DNA of 6,736 bases from Acidobacteriaceae bacterium (GTDB lineage: Bacteria; Acidobacteriota; Terriglobia; Terriglobales; Acidobacteriaceae). Positions 1 to 5,625 of the stretch are shown in pieces. The notes beneath the pieces are model-generated. The model was given only the letters and a program-made list of their open reading frames with translations, ran no database searches and had not been told where the DNA came from. The stretch covers positions 7,737 through 14,472 of the forward strand of contig PMCH01000139.1 of the NCBI GenBank assembly GCA_003154055.1. The letters run 5' to 3'. Position numbers and translations under genes: made by a program. Position 1 is the first letter of the stretch; each line of letters begins with the position of its first letter.

Positions 1-1
1 G

Positions 2-46
2 GGCGCCGTTCCTGGCGTGACCGTTCCCTACATCGTCAAGAAATGA
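2..46 (+). CDS. Possible 3' end of an unidentified gene (partial)
   Basis: Reading from base 2 gives an open stretch ending in PGVTVPYIVKK and a TGA at 44-46. Of the three forward frames this is the most protein-like: frame 1 gives an Arg-rich peptide and frame 3 stops at base 20. A perfect 8-bp hairpin (34-58) spans the stop, which fits a gene end. Fourteen codons are too few to name a family, and the call would be wrong if the upstream sequence closes this frame. Confidence 0.35.
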   Translation, partial: GAVPGVTVPYIVKK

Positions 47-58
47 AGGGTCTTGACG
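34..58 (+). other. Perfect 8-bp hairpin over the stop codon of the partial gene
   Basis: CGTCAAGA (34-41) pairs with TCTTGACG (51-58) around a 9-nt loop that contains most of the TGA stop. No T-run follows, so it is not a classical intrinsic terminator. It may stabilise the 3' end of the upstream mRNA or be chance. Confidence 0.3.
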
Positions 59-222
59 CGTGACCAGCGATCAGCCGAGAGGTGACCAGTGGAGCATTGA
101 CCGGCGCTCACTTTCAAGCAAGAGTCAGCTCGCGTTCGGAGTCACCTCGCGGCTCGAAAAAGCGGGCTCCAGGGACATTCGACGCCGGTCCCCCGCCGCC
201 GAACGAAATACTTGCCCCTCTC

Positions 223-227
223 AGGAG
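223..227 (+). promoter_or_regulatory. Shine-Dalgarno site that fixes the GloVer/TIG gene start
   Basis: AGGAG lies 8 nt before the ATG at 236. The in-frame TTG at 212 lies upstream of this site and has no comparable sequence before it, so translation most likely begins at 236. Confidence 0.75.
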
Positions 228-235
228 ACAACCGG

Positions 236-1861
236 ATGAATTGCACTTTGTTACAGGCTAAGACATTTGCGCTCACGATGCTGATCCTCGCCTTCGCCAC
301 GGCGGCTTTGCCGGCTGCGGCCCAAACGCCAACCGTACTCTACAACTTTCAGAATAACCTCTCGGACGCCTGCGTACCTCAGGGCTCCCTCGCCCAAGGC
401 CGTGACGGCAGTCTCTACGGCGTTGGCGTGGACGGCGGCTTTCACAGTTGCGGGGCGAACGGATACGGCGCGGTGTACAAGATCTCTACGACTGGAGTCG
501 AAAACGTTGTATTCAACTTTCCGACCGGCTGGGGTAGCTGCAATTCCGGTCTTACGCTGGGATCGGACGGGAACTTCTACGGCGCTTGCGAGACGGGCAA
601 TCCCGCGACGGGCTTAGGCAGTATTTACAAGGTCACGCCCAGTGGAGTCTTTACCGACTTGCATGACTTCACGGCAACCGCCGGTGATGCGTATCCGCTG
701 TTTGCGCCGATCCAGGCCCTCGACGGCAACTTCTACGGAACAACCGGCCTGCAGAATGCCATCTGCGGAAATGTCTACAAGTTGACGACCGCCGGCGTCT
801 ACACCAATCTGCACACCTTCAGCGGCGACTGCCTTACCGCTTCCGGGCTGACTCAGGGGAAAGATAAGAACCTCTACGGCACCCTGCTGTTTTGCTCGGC
901 CAGCGGCAACCGCGGGTGCGCCTACAAAATCACTACCAAAGGCGTTTACAAAGTGTTTTACGGTTTTGTGGACGCTACGGGCTGGACTCCCAGTTCTGGC
1001 CTGATCCAAGCCACGGACGGGAAGTTTCGTGGAACCACACAACTTGGCGGGACCGGCGGCAATGGAGCAATCTACAGCCTGACTTTGGCGGGCAAGATTA
1101 CCGTTCTTCACAACATCAATGTCGCCACCGATGGAGGCATCCTCAGCATCCTGCAACCGACCGACGGAAATTTCTACGGTGGTGGGCTGAACGGCGGCCT
1201 TGGGTCGGGCAGCCTCTACGAGTTGACCGCCAAGGGCGTCTTCTCGGCTTTCCTGTTTCCAACCAATGGATCCGATGGAAGCGAGCCCGCGTCGCCTCTG
1301 ATCCAACACACGGACGGACTTCTTTATGGAACAACCAGCGCCGGCGGCAGCCACGGCGTCGGCACTTTTTTCAGCGAGGATATCGGCGCGAAACCGTTTG
1401 TCAGGCTGGCGTTGACTTCCGGAATTGAAAGCACCTCGGTCGGAATTTTTGGACAAGGTCTTTCGAACGCCACTGGAGTTACGTTCGGCGGCACCACCGC
1501 AACCTTCACTACGTCGGGTGACGGCTATCTGACGGCGACCGTCCCCAGCGGGGCCAAGACCGGCTCGGTTGTGGTGCAGATCCCATCCGGCAATCTGACG
1601 AGCAGTGCCACCTTCAGTGTGACGCCCACCATCAAGACGTTTTCGCCGACCAGCGGGCCGGTGGGGACTTCAGTCACGATCACCGGGACGGGCCTGCTCC
1701 AGGCGACAAAGGTGACGTTCGGTGGGGTGGCGGCCGCATTCACCCCGAACTCCGACACGCAGGTGACGGCAACCGTGCCGACGGGAGCGAAGACGGGCAC
1801 GATCGTGGTCACGACCAAGGGCGGGAAAGCCACTGGCAAAGGGAAGTTCACGGTGAACTAA
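236..1861 (+). CDS. Secreted GloVer-repeat protein with two C-terminal IPT/TIG domains
   Basis: 541 residues from the ATG at 236. Residues 1-29 form a signal peptide (hydrophobic core, Ala-rich cleavage region ending PAAA before Gln30), so the product is exported. Seven repeats follow, marked by DGNFYG-type motifs near residues 55, 110, 162, 209, 260, 309 and 359, each followed about 15-20 residues later by a (V/I)YK(I/L/V)T-like strand. This is the Gloeo_Verruco (GloVer, TIGR03803) repeat typical of secreted proteins in Acidobacteria, Verrucomicrobia and Gloeobacter. Residues about 388-463 and 464-541 are two Ig-like IPT/TIG domains with matching VTFGG...TATVP(S/T)GAKTG motifs. Seven repeats of about 50 residues suggest a beta-propeller, but that is inference. 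No sortase, PEP-CTERM or type IX sorting tail is visible. Substrate and role are unknown. A terminator follows at 1944. Confidence 0.9.
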   Translation: MNCTLLQAKTFALTMLILAFATAALPAAAQTPTVLYNFQNNLSDACVPQGSLAQGRDGSLYGVGVDGGFHSCGANGYGAVYKISTTGVENVVFNFPTGWGSCNSGLTLGSDGNFYGACETGNPATGLGSIYKVTPSGVFTDLHDFTATAGDAYPLFAPIQALDGNFYGTTGLQNAICGNVYKLTTAGVYTNLHTFSGDCLTASGLTQGKDKNLYGTLLFCSASGNRGCAYKITTKGVYKVFYGFVDATGWTPSSGLIQATDGKFRGTTQLGGTGGNGAIYSLTLAGKITVLHNINVATDGGILSILQPTDGNFYGGGLNGGLGSGSLYELTAKGVFSAFLFPTNGSDGSEPASPLIQHTDGLLYGTTSAGGSHGVGTFFSEDIGAKPFVRLALTSGIESTSVGIFGQGLSNATGVTFGGTTATFTTSGDGYLTATVPSGAKTGSVVVQIPSGNLTSSATFSVTPTIKTFSPTSGPVGTSVTITGTGLLQATKVTFGGVAAAFTPNSDTQVTATVPTGAKTGTIVVTTKGGKATGKGKFTVN

Positions 1862-1943
1862 GCCGGAATGAACCGGGGTTCCCGGGGCGGTGTGCCGAGG
1901 AAGTGACAAACTCTGCGGTGGCTGGTCTCCTGGTTCGCCGCAA

Positions 1944-1981
1944 CCGGAGCGCGGGTAGAGGCTTGCGCTCCGGATTTTATT
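1944..1981 (+). terminator. Rho-independent terminator of the GloVer/TIG gene
   Basis: CCGGAGCGC (1944-1952) pairs perfectly with GCGCTCCGG (1965-1973) over a 12-nt loop and is followed by ATTTTATT. It lies 83 nt after the stop codon. Read on the minus strand the stem has no T-run, so it does not obviously serve the convergent membrane-protein gene. Confidence 0.78.
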
Positions 1982-2032
1982 GATGGCTCGGCCGGTGACT
2001 TACCCATTCGACAGCTGTTTCCCCGCAACCGG

Positions 2033-2386
2033 CTAGTTCGCCTTCCGGTTCGGATTTACCAGCCATTGCAGCAGCGAACTTACCACGCTCAGCACGATGG
2101 CCCCGAGGAAGGCTGCCAGGAAGCCATGCACCTCGAATCCGGGCACGAGCACGGAAGCGAGCTTCAACATGGCCGCGTTGATGACAAACCAGAACAGGCC
2201 GAGCGTAAGCAGGGTCAACGGAAACGTGAGGACCTTGAGCAGCAATCCCACGGTGGCGTTGATGAAGCCGATGGCCAGCGCCGCAATCAAAGCGGCCACG
2301 GGACCACTCACGCTGATGCCGGGCACGACATGGGAGACAATCCAGACAGCCAGGGCGCTCAGCACCCAGTTGAGTAGAAGACGCAT
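2033..2386 (-). CDS. Small membrane protein, YvlD / phage holin family 4 (PF04020)
   Basis: 117 residues. The start is the ATG at 2386, preceded by GGAGG (2397-2393) at 6-nt spacing; an upstream TTG at 2410 would place the ribosome site inside the gene. The protein is nearly all hydrophobic, with about four membrane segments (residues roughly 5-22, 33-50, 59-78 and 90-111). The central PLTLLTLGLFWFVINAAML (residues about 59-77) and the later VPGFEV...FLAAFLGAIVLSVVS are hallmarks of the YvlD-like family, named phage holin family 4 by homology. These are usually chromosomal inner-membrane proteins of unknown role, so lysis should not be inferred, and no phage gene is nearby. It is convergent with the GloVer/TIG gene and divergent from ybaK. 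Confidence 0.88.
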   Translation of the reverse strand: MRLLLNWVLSALAVWIVSHVVPGISVSGPVAALIAALAIGFINATVGLLLKVLTFPLTLLTLGLFWFVINAAMLKLASVLVPGFEVHGFLAAFLGAIVLSVVSSLLQWLVNPNRKAN

Positions 2387-2392
2387 GGCGGA

Positions 2393-2397
2393 CCTCC
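2393..2397 (-). promoter_or_regulatory. Shine-Dalgarno site of the YvlD-like gene
   Basis: GGAGG on the minus strand, 6 nt before the ATG at 2386. It decides the start against the longer reading from 2410. Confidence 0.75.
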
Positions 2398-2408
2398 GTC
2401 GAAGAAGC

Positions 2409-2414
2409 AATATA
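2409..2414 (-). promoter_or_regulatory. Possible -10 box for the YvlD-like gene
   Basis: TATATT on the minus strand (5/6 to TATAAT). Transcription from about 2402 would leave a short leader holding the GGAGG site. No good -35 hexamer is seen about 17 bp upstream, where a small heptad array (2417-2444) lies instead. Confidence 0.35.
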
Positions 2415-2416
2415 CA

Positions 2417-2444
2417 CCGGCTGTTGGCTGTTGGGCTTTGGGAT
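2417..2444 (-). repeat. Decayed array of four 7-bp units
   Basis: On the minus strand the sequence divides into ATCCCAA, AGCCCAA, CAGCCAA and CAGCCGG, a 7-bp periodicity like that of the two heptad inverted repeats elsewhere in the window. I see no inverted partner nearby, so it may be a one-armed remnant. It is short enough that chance is not excluded. Confidence 0.35.
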
Positions 2445-2456
2445 CAGGAACTATGA

Positions 2457-2587
2457 CGCAGAGAAGTCCGCGTTTCCAGAACTCAGCCCCTAAAGGGGAA
2501 TTCGAAATGACCATTCTTGCGGCATCGCTAAAGCAATGCCCTGATACAAAGCTAAGCCCTGATACGAATCGCGACTTCTACCGCAGG
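2457..2587 (+). repeat. Multi-hairpin dispersed repeat element, copy 1
   Basis: First of two related elements; copy 2 is at 5626-5743. Shared parts in order are: an outer inverted repeat with a GAAGTC core (2457-2471 against 2571-2587, imperfect); CAGCCCCTAAAGGGG (2484-2498); a 22-nt spacer; GGCATCGC-TAAA-GCAATGCC (2521-2540, one base off a perfect stem); and CCCTGATACGAATC. Copy 1 also has CCCTGATAC twice (2539-2547 and 2557-2565, 18-bp period), which makes it longer. It contains no coding frame of note. It lies between the divergent YvlD-like and ybaK genes, so it is not simply a terminator. It may be a MITE-like or structured-RNA repeat; no target-site duplication is visible. Confidence 0.75.
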
Positions 2588-2627
2588 CCGCCCAGGTTGT
2601 CTGACAAGTGAGGGTTCCCCATTCCCT

Positions 2628-2633
2628 TACAAT
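2628..2633 (+). promoter_or_regulatory. -10 box abutting the ybaK start (leaderless promoter)
   Basis: TACAAT (5/6 to TATAAT) ends exactly 6 nt before the GTG start at 2640, so transcription should begin at or next to the start codon. No Shine-Dalgarno sequence is present. No convincing -35 hexamer is seen: CTGACA at 2601-2606 is 21 bp away. The same geometry occurs before the gene at 4157. Confidence 0.42.
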
Positions 2634-2639
2634 TCCCTG

Positions 2640-3128
2640 GTGCCTCAGAAAACCAACGCGGCGCGGCTGCTCGACCAGATGGGGATCCGCTATGAGCTGC
2701 GCGAATATGCGGTGGACCCGGACGACCTGGCTGCAGAAACGGTGGCGGCGAAGATCGGCCTGCCGGCGGAGCAGGTCTTTAAGACGCTAGTGGCGCGCGG
2801 CGACCGTCACGGCCACTGCATGGCGGTGATCCCGGGAGATCAGGAACTGGACTTGAAGGCGCTAGCCGCGATTTCAGGGGAAAGGAAAATCCAGCTGGTC
2901 CCAGTGAAGGAACTGCAAGGCCTCACCGGGTATATCCGCGGGGGCGTGACGGCGCTGGCGGCCAAACGAGACTTTCCGGTCTTTGTGGACGAGACGATCG
3001 AACTGTTCGATGTGATCTCGGTCTCGGCGGGTATTCGAGGCCTGCAAATCCTGCTGGCGCCGGTCGACTATCTGCGTGCGACAAAAGGCCAAACGGCCCC
3101 TTTGGGACAACCGAAAAAGAGCGCCTAA
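2640..3128 (+). CDS. ybaK: Cys-tRNA(Pro) deacylase, YbaK/EbsC family
   Basis: 162 residues, a usual length for the family. YbaK enzymes are cytoplasmic trans-editing factors that hydrolyse Cys-tRNA(Pro) mischarged by prolyl-tRNA synthetase. Family marks seen are: the N-terminal TNAARLLDQ helix; GLPAEQVFKTL (residues 40-50) with the conserved lysine K48; GYIRGGVTALA (97-107); the FPVFVDET strand (112-119); and ISVSAGIRGLQILLAP (126-141). The GTG at 2640 is chosen because it gives the expected N-terminus and the next in-frame Met (residue 14) would cut into the first helix. It has no Shine-Dalgarno and lies 6 nt after a -10 box. The next + gene starts 147 nt downstream, so co-transcription with pilZ is possible but not evident. 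Confidence 0.93.
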   Translation: MPQKTNAARLLDQMGIRYELREYAVDPDDLAAETVAAKIGLPAEQVFKTLVARGDRHGHCMAVIPGDQELDLKALAAISGERKIQLVPVKELQGLTGYIRGGVTALAAKRDFPVFVDETIELFDVISVSAGIRGLQILLAPVDYLRATKGQTAPLGQPKKSA

Positions 3129-3275
3129 GCAAGCAAAAGCCGCGCGGGTAGGGCAATCTCAGGTGCAGCCCTCCGTAATGACCTTTTGTACGGGGGCATG
3201 GGCCCTTCGAAACCTTTGCAGCCCCCTCCAAACCAGCCAGAATGGGTTTTTACAGGAGTTCACCCCCTGGGACTC

Positions 3276-3986
3276 ATGGCCAACGCTACTGGTACCGCTC
3301 TCGCTCCCCTTCCAATACACCGGAAAACCGCTGCGCGCGTCGCTTTGTTTGATCTGGCGTCCACAGCCTCAAGCCTGCTGACCGACTGCTTCCGCCAATA
3401 TGGGATCGAAACCGTAGTCATTCCAGGAGAAGATGCGGAGCGGCTGGGGCGCGAAAAGTTCGACGCCTGCGTGCTTCCACTGGACGCAGACGTGGGAGCG
3501 ATTATCGAACTGGCGCGGAGTTCAGCCTCCAACAGCCGCATTGTGATCTACGGGCTGGGCGGCAGCGCGCAGGACGCCTTGCGGTACTCCAAGTACTGCA
3601 TCAACGCCGTCTTCCACGAACCGCTGGAACGATCGGCGGCGCTGAAACTGGTGCGCTCAACCCGGCCGCTGGTCTTGCACGAGTTTCGCCGCTACGTGCG
3701 AATTCCGGTGATGACGGAGGTTTCGATCGTGACCGCCGACGGCTCCCGCCTCAGCGTCACCAGCCAGGAAATCAGTTCGGGCGGAATGTCGTTGAAGGGA
3801 ACTCACACCCTGGACCCCGGTTCGCTGGTCGAGGTCTCCTTTTCCCTACTGACGCTGCCCCGCATCTGGATGCGCGGCTATGTCACCTGGAAGAAACCGA
3901 ACAAGAGCGTAGGCATTCGCTTTGATCCCACCGACGAGCGCCGGCGGCGGCTGAAAGACTGGATTGTTGCGTACCTGGAATCGTAA
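3276..3986 (+). CDS. Pseudo-receiver / PilZ domain protein
   Basis: 236 residues from the ATG at 3276. Residues about 20-132 resemble a response-regulator receiver domain (VALFD strand, FDACVLPLD strand, VFHEPLE loop), but the position expected for the phospho-acceptor Asp is Pro68 and the conserved Lys before Pro is Glu115, so it is probably not phosphorylated. Residues about 138-234 are a PilZ domain, which binds c-di-GMP in many proteins. RRYVR (138-142) supplies the RxxxR motif, and EISSGG (165-170) matches [D/N]xSxxG except for Glu in the first place, so binding is possible but not assured. GIRFDPTDERRRRLKDWI closes the domain. The start is uncertain: AGGAG (3254-3258) is 17 nt from this ATG but 8 nt from an in-frame CTG at 3267, and TTG 3186 or ATG 3198 would add a Pro-rich extension. 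Confidence 0.85.
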   Translation: MANATGTALAPLPIHRKTAARVALFDLASTASSLLTDCFRQYGIETVVIPGEDAERLGREKFDACVLPLDADVGAIIELARSSASNSRIVIYGLGGSAQDALRYSKYCINAVFHEPLERSAALKLVRSTRPLVLHEFRRYVRIPVMTEVSIVTADGSRLSVTSQEISSGGMSLKGTHTLDPGSLVEVSFSLLTLPRIWMRGYVTWKKPNKSVGIRFDPTDERRRRLKDWIVAYLES

Positions 3987-3989
3987 GAG

Positions 3990-4128
3990 CAGGTGGCAGG
4001 TCGCAGGTCGCAGGGAAAGCCAACCTGATTCGATGTCACCCTGGTTGCGTAAGGGGCTTGCGGCGTGCATTGTCGGCGCGCTCTGTTCTTGTTCTTCCTG
4101 ACACCTGCGACCTGACATCTGCGACCTC
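3990..4128. repeat. Heptad inverted repeat, CAGGTCG type
   Basis: The left arm on + reads CAGGTGG, CAGGTCG, CAGGTCG, CAGGGAA (3990-4017). The right arm, read on the minus strand from 4128, is GAGGTCG, CAGATGT, CAGGTCG, CAGGTGT, CAGGAAG (to 4094). The 24-bp inner arms (3991-4014 and 4104-4127) agree at 20 positions, with an 89-nt centre. It begins 4 nt after the PilZ stop and ends 17 nt before the -10 box of the DUF374 gene. It may form a long hairpin at the pilZ mRNA end. No T-run follows and no coding frame is supported in the centre. Confidence 0.75.
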
Positions 4129-4144
4129 CTTCCCGCTTCCCGGC

Positions 4145-4150
4145 TAGAAT
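4145..4150 (+). promoter_or_regulatory. -10 box abutting the DUF374 gene start (leaderless promoter)
   Basis: TAGAAT (5/6 to TATAAT) ends 6 nt before the GTG at 4157, the same spacing as at ybaK. There is no Shine-Dalgarno sequence. The -35 region falls at the end of the heptad repeat and has no good TTGACA match. Confidence 0.42.
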
Positions 4151-4156
4151 GCTTCC

Positions 4157-4909
4157 GTGAGTTCCTCTCCGGTTAGCATCGAACCTGCGCGGCAATCTGC
4201 TACCGAATCTCGCACGTTTACGCTGCGGGAGAAATTTCTGCTGTGGATCATCTGTTGGGCAGGTTATCTTGCCATCGCGCTGATCGGGCGGACGCTGCGC
4301 TACTCGATTTCCTGGGAAGACGAGTCCATCCCGGTCAACACACTTTTTGCGAAACCCGGAATCTATTCCTTCTGGCACCGGTGCGTCTTCCCCGCGGCCT
4401 GGATGTGGAAAAAGCTGGGCATCGCCGTCATGGTGAGCCGCAGCTTCGATGGGGAGTACATTGCCCGGGTCATCGAAAAGTTTGCCTTTGTCGCGGTTCG
4501 CGGTTCCAGTAGCCGGGGTGGGGCCGAGGCTTTGCTCGGAATGAAAGCACAAGTGGAACAGGGCGCGGCGGCCGCATTCACGATTGACGGCCCGCGAGGC
4601 CCAAAATATGTCGCCAAACCCGGACCCGTACGGCTCTCGAAGGTCACCGGCGTACCCATGGCGGCGTTTTACGTGGCGCTCAGTGATGCGTGGGTGCTCA
4701 GAACGTGGGACGAATTCATGATCCCGAAGCCGTTTGCGAAGGCGCTGGTGCGGGTTAGTCCGAAGGTGCAGGTTCCGGCGGATGCCGATGAGACCCAGAT
4801 GACCGACTATCACGCCCAGTTGCAGGCAGCGCTCGACCGCGTGACAAGATTCGCGGAGGAAAATGTGGTGCGGGTGGGATCGAAGGAATTCCCGGAGCTC
4901 CGCCGCTAG
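4157..4909 (+). CDS. DUF374 lysophospholipid acyltransferase-like membrane protein
   Basis: 250 residues. Membership of the DUF374/COG2121 branch of the LPLAT superfamily is shown by FWHR (72-75), SRSFDGEYIA (94-103), VRGSSSRGG (114-122) and the strongly conserved TIDGPRGP (142-149), followed by KPGPVRLSKVTGVP. Relatives transfer acyl chains to lipid acceptors at the inner membrane, often in lipid A or phospholipid synthesis; the substrate here is not known. A hydrophobic segment at about 27-44 is a likely membrane anchor. The canonical HX4D pair is not intact, since the residue five after His74 is Pro. The GTG start at 4157 has no Shine-Dalgarno and follows a -10 box by 6 nt; an out-of-frame ATG at 4149 opens a three-codon frame whose TGA overlaps this start. 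It is convergent with the zinc-ribbon gene. Confidence 0.9.
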   Translation: MSSSPVSIEPARQSATESRTFTLREKFLLWIICWAGYLAIALIGRTLRYSISWEDESIPVNTLFAKPGIYSFWHRCVFPAAWMWKKLGIAVMVSRSFDGEYIARVIEKFAFVAVRGSSSRGGAEALLGMKAQVEQGAAAAFTIDGPRGPKYVAKPGPVRLSKVTGVPMAAFYVALSDAWVLRTWDEFMIPKPFAKALVRVSPKVQVPADADETQMTDYHAQLQAALDRVTRFAEENVVRVGSKEFPELRR

Positions 4910-4947
4910 GGGGCGGAAAGCGTGGCTTCCGGTTGGAAGAAGAACAC

Positions 4948-4963
4948 GGGCCGCTACTGGCCC
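4948..4963 (-). terminator. Weak possible terminator of the zinc-ribbon gene
   Basis: On the minus strand GGGCC and GGCCC form a 5-bp stem with a 6-nt loop, 11 nt after the zinc-ribbon stop, followed by the T-rich GTGTTCTTCTT. The stem is short. Confidence 0.3.
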
Positions 4964-4973
4964 AAGATGAGAC

Positions 4974-5186
4974 TTACTTGTCCTTGGTGGTTTTGCTCAC
5001 GGTTCGCGCAGCGGCTTGGCTTGCAACCTCAGATTTGCACTTGTGCGCGTTGAACTGCGATTGGATGGCAGACTGCGCATTCCCCATGTTGGGGTCGCCC
5101 AGGAATTCGGTGTTGCAGAGTTCACAAATTGCGATCACCGGGACGTTCCTAACCCGTTTCACGATCCGTAGATTGCGCTTCGCCAT
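4974..5186 (-). CDS. Small C2HC zinc-ribbon-like protein
   Basis: 70 residues, basic and probably cytoplasmic. The ATG at 5186 is preceded by GGGAG at 9-nt spacing; a GTG at 5192 would add two residues but sits too close to that site. CELC (21-24) and HKC (48-50) place two Cys, one His and one Cys as in a small zinc-binding fold, separated by FLGDPNMGNAQSAIQSQFNA. The N-terminus (MAKRNLRIVKRVRNVP) is basic and the tail (about 51-70) is polar and likely disordered. The product looks like the short single-domain zinc-ribbon proteins common in acidobacterial genomes, but I cannot name a characterised member. Nucleic-acid or protein binding is a guess. The opposite-strand frame over this stretch lacks any family features. 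Confidence 0.75.
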   Translation of the reverse strand: MAKRNLRIVKRVRNVPVIAICELCNTEFLGDPNMGNAQSAIQSQFNAHKCKSEVASQAAARTVSKTTKDK

Positions 5187-5195
5187 GCCCACAGT

Positions 5196-5200
5196 CTCCC
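5196..5200 (-). promoter_or_regulatory. Shine-Dalgarno site of the zinc-ribbon gene
   Basis: GGGAG on the minus strand, 9 nt before the ATG at 5186 and only 3 nt before the alternative GTG at 5192. This favours the ATG. Confidence 0.55.
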
Positions 5201-5290
5201 ACAGGCTGGATTCCGGCGCTACCCCCGGTGGATTTCAAGCTGCGCCACCACCGATTGTTGCGATGGTTCGCCGTCCCGTCGATTCAGGTC

Positions 5291-5312
5291 TAAAATGAAG
5301 GCAGCAGGGAGG
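5291..5312 (+). promoter_or_regulatory. -10 box and Shine-Dalgarno site of the ytxH gene
   Basis: TAAAAT (5291-5296, 5/6 to consensus) would start transcription near 5303. GGGAGG (5307-5312) lies 5 nt before the ATG at 5318, separated by a run of T. The -35 region is poor (TTCGCC at 5267-5272, 18-bp spacing). The ribosome site is certain; the promoter is tentative. Confidence 0.5.
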
Positions 5313-5317
5313 TTTTT

Positions 5318-5611
5318 ATGCGCTTTGGAAAATATGAAAAGTCGGACGGCAGCAATGTGGGTACTGCCATCACATTTTTGTTGATTGGGTTGGGCGTGGG
5401 TGCCGCGGCTGGCATGTTGCTGGCCCCGAAGGCGGGGAAGCAGATCCGCAAAGACCTGCGGCGCTCCTATGATGACGCCCTGGATACCATCTCGGATTGG
5501 ACCGATGAAGCGAAAGAGCGCTTCGAGGAAGCAATCGAGAAAGGCGCGGACTTCACCGAGGAGCTGCGCGCCAAGGCCGAGCCGCTGGGACAAATCCTGA
5601 AGCGCTCCTAG
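5318..5611 (+). CDS. YtxH domain-containing membrane-anchored protein
   Basis: 97 residues. A short polar N-terminus is followed by one glycine-rich membrane segment (about 13-35, ending GVGAAAGMLLAP) and the signature APKAGKQIRKDLR (36-48), then a long charged amphipathic helix to the end. This is the YtxH layout (PF12732, formerly gas-vesicle-like general stress proteins). Members are small membrane-tethered proteins, often stress-induced, without a known biochemical activity. GGGAGG lies 5 nt upstream. The gene stands alone: it is divergent from the zinc-ribbon gene and convergent with the beta-barrel gene. Confidence 0.9.
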   Translation: MRFGKYEKSDGSNVGTAITFLLIGLGVGAAAGMLLAPKAGKQIRKDLRRSYDDALDTISDWTDEAKERFEEAIEKGADFTEELRAKAEPLGQILKRS

Positions 5612-5625
5612 ACTGCGAATCCTGG

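Noticed and set aside
79..148. Inverted repeat GAGGTGAC (79-86) / GTCACCTC (141-148) upstream of the GloVer gene
   Set aside because: Arms of 8 bp separated by 54 nt with no T-run or operator-like symmetry; chance is likely.
614..1456. Open reading frame of 280 codons on the minus strand
   Set aside because: It is antisense to the GloVer repeats; its length follows from the codon bias of the real gene, and it has no recognisable domain or ribosome site.
2033..2386. Phage remnant suggested by the holin-family name
   Set aside because: No endolysin, integrase, attachment site or other phage gene is near; YvlD-like proteins of this family are ordinary chromosomal membrane proteins.
3129..3275. 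c-di-GMP (GEMM) riboswitch before the PilZ gene
   Set aside because: GGGCAA is present, but the rest of the conserved core and its tetraloop-receptor helices are not recognisable.
3990..4128. CRISPR-like array
   Set aside because: The units are 7 bp, contiguous without spacers and in inverted orientation, so it is not a CRISPR.
3878..4813. Open reading frame of 311 codons on the minus strand
   Set aside because: It lies antisense to the convincing DUF374 gene and the end of the PilZ gene and reads through the heptad repeat. Its product is Arg/His/Pro-rich with no family motif, as expected for a high-GC shadow.
4933..5298. Open reading frame of 121 codons on the plus strand
   Set aside because: It overlaps the zinc-ribbon gene, whose minus-strand frame has a conserved-looking Cys/His pattern and a ribosome site. 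The plus frame has no family resemblance.
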